A stretch of DNA of 64,000 nucleotides. It comes from an uncultured Prevotella sp. (GTDB lineage: Bacteria; Bacteroidota; Bacteroidia; Bacteroidales; Bacteroidaceae). Numbering within the stretch: the first letter of the stretch is position 1; every line of letters starts with the position of its first letter. The notes under the pieces are model-generated. The model was given only the letters and a program-made list of their open reading frames with translations. It was not told where the DNA came from and searched no databases. This document shows positions 27,474 through 34,520 of the stretch, piece after piece. Location: positions 1 to 64,000 of the forward strand of contig CAJOCR010000009.1 of NCBI GenBank assembly GCA_905236755.1, read 5' to 3'. A program made the translations under genes and the position numbers.

Positions 27474-28271
27474 GTGAGAATTAATTGGAAGAAAATATTC
27501 ATCGTCACATTGGACCTGGTACTTGCAAGCTACCTGGTTTTGGCCTTTTCCGCTTTTAACAAGCCGGACAAGTCAAACTACGTATGCACCAAGACCAGCA
27601 TAAACATTGAGGATGAGACCAATGACGGATTTATCACAACAAAAGAAATCAAGCGTCGTTTAGAGGCACAAAGAATATATCCACTAAATCGTAAAATGGC
27701 GGATATCAATGCTAGGGAGATTGAAGACATGCTTAAAGCAAGTCCTTTCGTCAAGAGTGCAGAATGTTACAAAACACAAGATGGACAGGTGGAGATAAAC
27801 CTTACACAGCTTTTGCCTGTTGCAAGGGTTAAATCCATTAACGGCAACGACTATTATCTTGACGACAAAGACTGCATCATGCCTAACACGCACTACACCA
27901 GCGATTTGATTATTGCCACCGGCTACATCAACAAATGGTATGCATGTAACTATATTGCTCCCCTTAGCAAGGCGATTATTGCCAACGATCTATGGCGCAA
28001 CCAGATAGAGCAGATCAATGTGCTGAAAGACAAAGGGATAGAACTGATCCCTCGTGTTGGAAACCACATTATATATATTGGACAATTACCAGAAAGCAAG
28101 TATAAGTCATTAAGAACAACTCTCATCAACGAGTTCATACAAAAGAAGATGACACGATTGGAGAAGTTCTATCGTTACGGACTATCACAAGCTGGATGGA
28201 ACAAGTATTCGTATATCAATCTGGAATTCGATAACCAGATAATTTGCAAGAAGTACCCTAATATTGAATAA
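27474..28271 (+). CDS. ftsQ: Cell division protein FtsQ
   Basis: 265 residues, GTG start four bases after murC. One membrane helix (about 6-28) is followed by a periplasmic part with a POTRA-like region (about 50-110, containing NAREIEDMLKASPFVKSAEC) and the FtsQ/DivIB beta domain. FtsQ links early divisome proteins to FtsL/FtsB and FtsW-FtsI. Sequence similarity in this family is low; the position between murC and ftsA supports the call. Confidence 0.9.
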   Translation: MRINWKKIFIVTLDLVLASYLVLAFSAFNKPDKSNYVCTKTSINIEDETNDGFITTKEIKRRLEAQRIYPLNRKMADINAREIEDMLKASPFVKSAECYKTQDGQVEINLTQLLPVARVKSINGNDYYLDDKDCIMPNTHYTSDLIIATGYINKWYACNYIAPLSKAIIANDLWRNQIEQINVLKDKGIELIPRVGNHIIYIGQLPESKYKSLRTTLINEFIQKKMTRLEKFYRYGLSQAGWNKYSYINLEFDNQIICKKYPNIE

Positions 28272-28294
28272 GTTGAATTGATAAAGATATAAGT

Positions 28295-29743
28295 ATGGCA
28301 GAATTTATTGTAGCTATCGAACTAGGATCTTCCAAGATCACAGGTATTGCAGGACAGAAAAATCTTGATGGCAGCATCAATGTGTTGGCTGTTGTCAAAG
28401 AGGATTCTACCCAATGCATCCGCAAAGGCGTAGTCTATAACATTGACAAGACTGTACAGTGTCTCGCTAACATTATTACCAAACTGAAGAGCACATTAAA
28501 AACCAACATACACCAGGTATATGTTGGCGTTGGTGGTCAGTCAATACGTAGCGTGATCAATGTTATCCCTAAGGACTTAGGTAATGATACTATCATATCA
28601 CAAGATATGATTAACGAACTCATGGATGCCAACAGAAATATGGACTATCCTGAGCTCGAAATACTTGACGCTGTCACACAGGAATATAAAGTTGACCAAC
28701 AGTATCAACTTGATCCTGTTGGAATACAAAGCCAACGTCTTGAAGGTAATTTCCTGAATATCCTATGGCGCAAGTCTTTCTACAAGAACCTAAACAAATG
28801 CTTTGATCAGGCAGGAATTGCCATTGCAGAAATGTATCTGGCACCTCTTGCACTTGCTGATAGTGTTCTAAGCGAAGCCGAGAAACGCTCTGGTTGCGTT
28901 CTCGTTGACCTTGGTTATGATACTACAACTGTTTCTGTTTATCACAAAAATATACTTCGCCATTTGGCAGTAATCCCTCTTGGTGCAAACAATATCACAA
29001 AAGATATTGCATCATTACAGATGGAAGAGAGCGAAGCAGAAAAGATGAAACTCAAATATGCTTCTGCTTTCACAAGTAATAGCGAGATTGACAACTCTCT
29101 TATGTTGCCTATTGACCCTGAACGACTGGTTGAAAGCCGTAAATTCATCGAAATAGTAGAGGGACGCCTTGAAGAAATAATTGAAAATGTCTGGTTCCAA
29201 GTTCCAAGCGAATATACAGACAAGCTTCTTGGAGGTATCATTCTTACTGGTGGTGGTGCAAATATGAAGAATATTGATATTGCATTCAGAAACCATACTC
29301 ATATCGACAAAATACGCATTGCAAACTTCGTATCACAGACTATCAATTCAACAAACTCTGATATCAATGCTCATAATGCGGAATTCAATACCGTTCTCGG
29401 CCTTCTTGCAAAAGGTGACATGAACTGCGCTGGTGAAGAAATTCACAATGATCTCTTTGGTACAAATGACACTACCAAGCCATTATCAAATGATCAGCAC
29501 AAGGTTCGTCAACCAAACGATATTGCTGGTACAGGCGTAGTGCGTACAGAAGCAGAGAAAAAAGCTGAAGAAGAACGCATTCGCAAGGAACAGGAAGAGG
29601 AAGAAGAACGCATACGCAAGGAACAGGAAGAAGAAGAGGAACGCCTACGTAAAGAAAGAAAAGAGAACAGTACTGGTCATAAATTCATGCGTGGTCTGAA
29701 GAAATTCTTCACTACAATAGTTTCGGCTGAAGAAGACGTATAA
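28295..29743 (+). CDS. ftsA: Cell division protein FtsA
   Basis: 482 residues, longer than the 420 of E. coli FtsA. Actin-like ATPase that tethers FtsZ to the membrane. IELGSSKITGIAG is the phosphate-1 loop, VDLGYDTTTVSVY phosphate-2, and ILTGGGANMKN the adenosine motif. The extra length is a C-terminal linker with three 11-residue repeats EEERIRKEQEE (residues about 425-457). It ends in a basic amphipathic helix HKFMRGLKKFFTTIV, the membrane-targeting tail. Confidence 0.96.
   Translation: MAEFIVAIELGSSKITGIAGQKNLDGSINVLAVVKEDSTQCIRKGVVYNIDKTVQCLANIITKLKSTLKTNIHQVYVGVGGQSIRSVINVIPKDLGNDTIISQDMINELMDANRNMDYPELEILDAVTQEYKVDQQYQLDPVGIQSQRLEGNFLNILWRKSFYKNLNKCFDQAGIAIAEMYLAPLALADSVLSEAEKRSGCVLVDLGYDTTTVSVYHKNILRHLAVIPLGANNITKDIASLQMEESEAEKMKLKYASAFTSNSEIDNSLMLPIDPERLVESRKFIEIVEGRLEEIIENVWFQVPSEYTDKLLGGIILTGGGANMKNIDIAFRNHTHIDKIRIANFVSQTINSTNSDINAHNAEFNTVLGLLAKGDMNCAGEEIHNDLFGTNDTTKPLSNDQHKVRQPNDIAGTGVVRTEAEKKAEEERIRKEQEEEEERIRKEQEEEEERLRKERKENSTGHKFMRGLKKFFTTIVSAEEDV
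29567..29665 (+). repeat. Three 33-bp tandem repeats inside ftsA
   Basis: Units at 29567-29599, 29600-29632 and 29633-29665 encode EEERIRKEQEE twice exactly and a degenerate third copy. The unit is a multiple of three, so copy-number change keeps the reading frame. Confidence 0.85.
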
Positions 29744-29793
29744 TTCAAAGTGTTCAATATCTGATTTTTCAAACAACATAAAAAATAAGTATT

Positions 29794-31119
29794 ATGCCAG
29801 ATATATTAGATTTCGGAGAGCCCGAGAAAGAGAACAGCATCATCAAAGTGATTGGTGTAGGTGGAGGTGGCGGTAATGCCGTTAACCATATGTATCGTGA
29901 AGGCATTCATGATGTAAGTTTTGTACTCTGCAACACAGATAATCAGGCACTCAACGATTCTCCAGTACCTGTTCATCTGCAACTTGGTAAAGAAGGCTTG
30001 GGAGCTGGTAACAAACCAGAAAAAGCACGTGAAGCAGCAGAAGAAACTCTTGATGATATTAAGCTCATGCTCATGGATGGCACCAAGATGGCATTCATTA
30101 CAGCTGGTATGGGCGGTGGAACCGGTACTGGTGCTGCTCCTGTCATCGCACGAGTAAGCAAGGAATTAGGAATTCTTACCGTAGGTATTGTTACTATTCC
30201 TTTCCGCTTTGAAGGTGACCGTAAAATAGACCAAGCTCTGGATGGTGTAGAAGAGATGGCTAAACATGTAGATGCCCTATTGGTTATCAATAACGAGCGT
30301 CTGCGCGAAATATACCCAGACTTAACAGTCTTAGATGCTTTTGGTAAGGCAGACGACACATTAAGTGTTGCGGCTAAGAGTATTGCTGAAATCATAACCA
30401 ACCATGGTCTCATCAACCTCGACTTCAACGATGTTAAAACTGTCTTGAAGGATGGTGGTGTAGCTATCATGAGTACCGGCTATGGAGAAGGTGAAGGACG
30501 TGTAAAACAAGCTATTGAGGACGCCCTTAACTCTCCATTGCTGAACGACAACGACATCTTTAATTCTAAGAAAATTCTTCTTAGCATCAATTTCTGTAAT
30601 GAAAAGAACGACAACTCAGGCTTGATGATGGAAGAGATGAACGATGTCAACGATTTCATGGCTAAGTTTGGCAGCGACTTCGAGATCAAATGGGGATTGG
30701 CTATGGATCCTGAACTGGGCAAGAAGGTAAAAGTAACGATCCTTGCTACTGGTTTTGGCATTGAAGATGTTGACGGCATGAACGGACATCTTAAAAAACG
30801 TACACAAGAAGATGCTGATCGTCTTGCACAGGAGGAAGAAAAACGAGCAGAACGCGAAGAACGTCGTGGACATTACTACGGAAATATTGGCAAAAACAAC
30901 CAATACAAACGTCATCCACATTACTTCCTCTTCCGAAACGAAGACCTTGACAATGAAGATGTTATTCTTGCAGTAGAGAATACTCCAACTTACAAGCGTA
31001 CACGCCAACAGCTGGAGGCTATCCGCCAACAAACGAGCGGTACTATTAAGCCTACTACTGAAGAAGAGCATACAGAACCACGTCAATCAACAATAAGTTT
31101 TGTTATCGATGAAGAATAA
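29794..31119 (+). CDS. ftsZ: Cell division GTPase FtsZ
   Basis: 441 residues. Tubulin-like GTPase that forms the Z ring. GGGGGNAVN starts the nucleotide pocket, the G-box GGGTGTGAAPVI is at 107-118, and the T7 loop region is NLDFNDVKTVL. After the core (about 325) comes a basic/acidic linker with RAEREERRGHYYGN, then a C-terminal part ending STISFVIDEE that does not resemble the E. coli FtsA-binding peptide; an earlier segment with ENTPTYKRTR may serve. It is last gene of the cluster, convergent with recO 17 bases away. Confidence 0.98.
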   Translation: MPDILDFGEPEKENSIIKVIGVGGGGGNAVNHMYREGIHDVSFVLCNTDNQALNDSPVPVHLQLGKEGLGAGNKPEKAREAAEETLDDIKLMLMDGTKMAFITAGMGGGTGTGAAPVIARVSKELGILTVGIVTIPFRFEGDRKIDQALDGVEEMAKHVDALLVINNERLREIYPDLTVLDAFGKADDTLSVAAKSIAEIITNHGLINLDFNDVKTVLKDGGVAIMSTGYGEGEGRVKQAIEDALNSPLLNDNDIFNSKKILLSINFCNEKNDNSGLMMEEMNDVNDFMAKFGSDFEIKWGLAMDPELGKKVKVTILATGFGIEDVDGMNGHLKKRTQEDADRLAQEEEKRAEREERRGHYYGNIGKNNQYKRHPHYFLFRNEDLDNEDVILAVENTPTYKRTRQQLEAIRQQTSGTIKPTTEEEHTEPRQSTISFVIDEE

Positions 31120-31136
31120 CATTATTGTTATATAAA

Positions 31137-31862
31137 CTAATAAAACATCTCCTGAAGTACAGCCAATGACTTAAGTTCTGGAAAGTTAGGAACATGAAGT
31201 TGGTAGTATTTCAGGAGAACTTTTATTAAGGCATTACGATCTATATGCGACATTTTAAACAAATGCATATTAGAATAGTCCATTCTTGCTAACGTTGGAA
31301 TACGATTTGCCTCTACTGCTCCTACAAAATCAGAATGGATAGGTGTTAATGAAATGAATTCACCTGCTCTCAAATCAAAAATATCCCCAACATGATAATC
31401 ATCTAAATTTGGTTGAAACCCTAAAAAAGTTAAGAGCTTCAACATAAAAACAAGATGGAAATTAGAAAAGTATTCCTTTGACTCATCTAACAAAACAATA
31501 CTATTCTGCATAAAAGCAAAGAGCAATTCATTCCTTTGTTCATCTCTGGTGGCATGATAAACCAATTCTGCCAGAAATAATGAAATAGATACCTTATAAG
31601 GATCAAAAGGGATAGATACAAAAGGATGAGCTATACGAACAACCTTCAGTTGTTGCAATTGCTGGCGTTGTCTATAGTCATATTCTATATCCAAAATCAT
31701 AAAAGGCTGGAAATATTGCTTTTTTATACTTCCTTTCTTTGATGTTGCTCTACGAGTAACAAACGATACACGTCCTTGTTGTTCAGTGAAAAGATCAATT
31801 ATCATCTTTGTATCACCAAACTGAAAAGAATGAAGCACTATAGCACGCGTTTTTACCATCAT
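31137..31862 (-). CDS. recO: DNA repair protein RecO
   Basis: 241 residues from ATG 31862 (a second ATG follows immediately). An N-terminal OB fold starts VKTRAIVLHSFQFGD. A helical C-terminal part without the zinc-finger cysteines of some RecO proteins follows. RecO helps RecA load on SSB-coated DNA in gap repair. The frame continues upstream, but that part crosses the -7 box TATTTTTG (31870-31877, minus). The ATG lies only 7 bases after the box, so the mRNA should be nearly leaderless. Confidence 0.9.
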   Translation of the reverse strand: MMVKTRAIVLHSFQFGDTKMIIDLFTEQQGRVSFVTRRATSKKGSIKKQYFQPFMILDIEYDYRQRQQLQQLKVVRIAHPFVSIPFDPYKVSISLFLAELVYHATRDEQRNELLFAFMQNSIVLLDESKEYFSNFHLVFMLKLLTFLGFQPNLDDYHVGDIFDLRAGEFISLTPIHSDFVGAVEANRIPTLARMDYSNMHLFKMSHIDRNALIKVLLKYYQLHVPNFPELKSLAVLQEMFY

Positions 31863-31869
31863 AATGATA

Positions 31870-31877
31870 CAAAAATA
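31870..31877 (-). promoter_or_regulatory. -7 box of recO
   Basis: TATTTTTG on the minus strand, 7 bases before the first ATG. No TTTG at the usual -33 distance. Confidence 0.6.
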
Positions 31878-31916
31878 CGAAAAATCAACGATTTGAAGAA
31901 AATTTTTGCCCGAAAA

Positions 31917-31948
31917 TTTGCAAGGTTCAAATAAAACATCTAACTTTG
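31917..31948 (+). promoter_or_regulatory. Full promoter of tRNA-Glu / rpsT
   Basis: TTTG (31917-31920), 20 bases, TAACTTTG (31941-31948). One of the best matches to the Bacteroidota consensus in the window; the tRNA starts 21 bases after the box. Confidence 0.85.
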
Positions 31949-31969
31949 CACCCGCAAAACAAGACACAT

Positions 31970-32041
31970 GGTCCCTTCGTCTATCGGTTAGGACGAGAGA
32001 TTTTCATTCTCTAAAGAGCAGTTCGACTCTGCTAGGGACTA
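31970..32041 (+). tRNA. tRNA-Glu (anticodon TTC)
   Basis: 72 bases folding into a cloverleaf: acceptor GGTCCCT/AGGGACT (first pair G-U), D stem GTCT/GGAC, anticodon stem AGAGA/TCTCT with loop TTTTCAT giving TTC, T stem AGCAG/CTGCT with loop TTCGACT, and discriminator A. CCA is not encoded. rpsT begins 30 bases downstream with no separate promoter visible. Confidence 0.95.
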
Positions 32042-32071
32042 CAAGAAAAAAATAAAAAGTAGATTTAAAAG

Positions 32072-32326
32072 ATGGCAAATCACAAATCAACAATTAAGAG
32101 AATTCGTCAGACAAAGACAAAGACTCTACACAACAAATATTACGCAAAGACAATGCGTAATGCAGTTCGTAAGCTGCGTGCCGTTACAGACAAGGAGGAG
32201 GCAGTAAAGTTGTTCCCAACTGTTCAGAAGATGTTGGATAAGTTGGTGAAGACAAATATCATCCACAAGAACAAGGCAGCTAACTTGAAGTCAAGTTTGG
32301 CACAGCATATCGGCAAATTGGCTTAA
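32072..32326 (+). CDS. rpsT: 30S ribosomal protein S20
   Basis: 84 residues, very basic, helical. [14 protein letters not shown] at the start and [15 protein letters not shown] near the end are S20 signatures. It binds 16S rRNA early in 30S assembly. It appears to share the promoter of the upstream tRNA-Glu gene and is followed by a strong terminator. Confidence 0.97.
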   Translation: MANHKSTIKRIRQTKTKTLHNKYYAKTMRNAVRKLRAVTDKEEAVKLFPTVQKMLDKLVKTNIIHKNKAANLKSSLAQHIGKLA

Positions 32327-32349
32327 TTAGCTAATTAGTTGAACTAAAT

Positions 32350-32391
32350 AAAGGTCGTAATATCCAGGAGATATTGCGGCCTTTATTTTTT
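32350..32391 (+). terminator. Rho-independent terminator of rpsT
   Basis: Near-perfect 15-bp stem (32350-32364 with 32370-32384), 5-base loop, then ATTTTTT. The A-tract on the other side makes it partly two-way. Confidence 0.9.
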
Positions 32392-32447
32392 ATCTGAATT
32401 TAAGGATTTTTCGAACTAAAATATTTCTTTTTTTGCACTTATTTTAC

Positions 32448-32455
32448 TATCTTTG
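32448..32455 (+). promoter_or_regulatory. -7 box of gyrB
   Basis: TATCTTTG fits TAnnTTTG, 25 bases before the ATG. No TTTG at -33. Confidence 0.65.
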
Positions 32456-32480
32456 CAACTAAATCATACTAATCAAGAAA

Positions 32481-34454
32481 ATGACAGAAAGAGAAAACGC
32501 CGAAGCTAATTACTCGGCTTCGAATATTCAAGTCCTGGAAGGTCTTGAGGCTGTACGTAAACGTCCAGCCATGTATATCGGCGATATTAGCGAAAAAGGT
32601 CTCCATCATCTGATCAACGAAACCGTTGACAACTCTATTGATGAGGCTATGGCTGGTTACTGTACCGACATTTTTGTTACCATCAATGAGGACGGCAGCG
32701 TGACTGTTGAAGACAACGGTCGTGGTATCCCTGTTGACGAGCATAAGAAACTTCACAAGAGTGCTCTTGAAGTAGTAATGACCGTTCTTCACGCTGGAGG
32801 TAAGTTCGATAAGGGTTCTTATAAAGTCAGCGGTGGTCTCCATGGTGTTGGTGTTAGTTGTGTTAACGCCCTTTCTACTCATATGATGTCTCAGGTATTC
32901 CGTGATGGTAAAATCTATCAGCAGGAATACGAGAAGGGAAAGCCTTTATATCCAGTGAAGATTGTTGGAGAAACAGAAAAGAATGGTACACGTCAGCAAT
33001 TCTGGCCAGACCCTTCTATCTTCACCACAACAACATACAAATGGGATATTGTTGCTAACCGTATGCGTGAACTTGCATATCTTAATGCTGGAATCAAGAT
33101 AACGCTTACCGACCTTCGTCCTGACCCAGAAACAGGAGAGACACGTCAGCAGGTTTTCCATGCCAAAGATGGTTTGAAAGAGTTTGTGCGTTTTATAGAC
33201 AAACATCGTACTCATCTTTTCGATGACGTAATATATCTCAAGACAGAAAAGCAAGGTACTCCTATTGAGGTGGCTATTATGTATAACACCGATTACACAG
33301 AGAACCTGCATTCATACGTCAACAATATCAACACTATTGAAGGTGGTACTCATGTATCAGGTTTCCGCGCTGCTCTTACCCGCACTTTAAAAACCTATGC
33401 TGATAACACACCACAGATTAGCAAACAGATAGAGAAAGCTAAGATTGAGGTATCTGGAGAAGATTTCCGTGAGGGTCTTACCGCAGTCATCTCTATCAAG
33501 GTTGCAGAACCTCAGTTCGAGGGACAGACTAAGACAAAACTTGGTAACAGCGAAGTTTCTGGTGCTGTTCAACAGGCTGTAGGCGAAGCACTTGCTGACT
33601 ATCTTGAGGAACATCCAGAAGAAGCAAAACTTATCTGTAACAAAGTTATTCTTGCAGCAACAGCACGTATTGCAGCACGTAATGCCCGCGAAAAGGTACA
33701 ACGCAAGAATGTAATGAGTGGTGGTGGTTTACCAGGTAAACTGGCTGACTGCTCTATGAAAGATCCAAAAGAAACAGAGATCTTCATTGTCGAGGGTGAT
33801 TCTGCGGGAGGTTCAGCAAAACAAGGACGCGACCGTTTCCGCCAGGCAATCCTTCCTCTTCGCGGTAAAATCTTGAACGTTGAGAAAGTTCAACGCCATC
33901 GTGTATTCGAAGCAGAGTCTGTTATGAATATCATTCAGGCCATTGGAGTTCGTTTTGGTGTAGAAGGAGAAGGCGATTTTGAAGCAAATACCGACAAACT
34001 TCGCTATGACAAGATTATTATCATGACCGATGCCGATGTCGATGGTGCCCATATTGCAACATTGATTATGACTCTCTTCTATCGCTATATGCCAAGAGTA
34101 ATTGAAGAAGGTCATCTTTACATAGCAACACCACCACTTTACAAGTGTTCATTTAAGAACCGTGTAAGTGAATATTGCTACACAGAGCAGCAACGCCAGG
34201 CATTCATTGACAAATATGGAAATGGAGTTGAAGATAAAAACATTCACACACAACGCTATAAAGGTTTGGGTGAAATGAATCCAGAGCAGTTGTGGGAAAC
34301 AACAATGGATCCTTCTTCTCGCTTGCTCAAACAAGTAAGCATAGAAAATGCTGCAGAAGCCGATGAAATCTTTTCTATGCTCATGGGCGATGATGTTGAA
34401 CCACGTCGTGAGTTTATTGAGCAGAATGCAACCTATGCAAATATCGATGCATAA
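32481..34454 (+). CDS. gyrB: DNA gyrase subunit B
   Basis: 657 residues, the short GyrB form without the 165-residue insert of E. coli. A GHKL ATPase domain (ETVDNSIDEA, DNGRGIPV, HGVGVSCVNAL) is followed by the TOPRIM domain with IVEGDSAGGSAKQGRDR and the metal motif DADVDGAHI, and the C-terminal YKGLGEMNPEQLWETTMDP. With GyrA it introduces negative supercoils; target of aminocoumarins. ParE is the alternative, but the QLWETTMDP and GRDR wording favours GyrB. Confidence 0.93.
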   Translation: MTERENAEANYSASNIQVLEGLEAVRKRPAMYIGDISEKGLHHLINETVDNSIDEAMAGYCTDIFVTINEDGSVTVEDNGRGIPVDEHKKLHKSALEVVMTVLHAGGKFDKGSYKVSGGLHGVGVSCVNALSTHMMSQVFRDGKIYQQEYEKGKPLYPVKIVGETEKNGTRQQFWPDPSIFTTTTYKWDIVANRMRELAYLNAGIKITLTDLRPDPETGETRQQVFHAKDGLKEFVRFIDKHRTHLFDDVIYLKTEKQGTPIEVAIMYNTDYTENLHSYVNNINTIEGGTHVSGFRAALTRTLKTYADNTPQISKQIEKAKIEVSGEDFREGLTAVISIKVAEPQFEGQTKTKLGNSEVSGAVQQAVGEALADYLEEHPEEAKLICNKVILAATARIAARNAREKVQRKNVMSGGGLPGKLADCSMKDPKETEIFIVEGDSAGGSAKQGRDRFRQAILPLRGKILNVEKVQRHRVFEAESVMNIIQAIGVRFGVEGEGDFEANTDKLRYDKIIIMTDADVDGAHIATLIMTLFYRYMPRVIEEGHLYIATPPLYKCSFKNRVSEYCYTEQQRQAFIDKYGNGVEDKNIHTQRYKGLGEMNPEQLWETTMDPSSRLLKQVSIENAAEADEIFSMLMGDDVEPRREFIEQNATYANIDA

Positions 34455-34471
34455 TACATAACTTATCATAC

Positions 34472-34508
34472 AAAAAAGCATGGTCATTCTTTGACCATGC
34501 TTTTTTTA
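34472..34508 (+). terminator. Strong terminator after gyrB
   Basis: Perfect 10-bp stem AGCATGGTCA/TGACCATGCT flanked by A6 on one side and T8 on the other, 5-base loop. It ends only 12 bases before the GH95 start codon. Confidence 0.92.
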
Positions 34509-34520
34509 TTAACAAACAGC

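Noticed and set aside
34491..34520. Earlier start for the GH95 gene
   Set aside because: It falls inside the gyrB terminator hairpin and would hide a clear signal peptide that starts at 34521.
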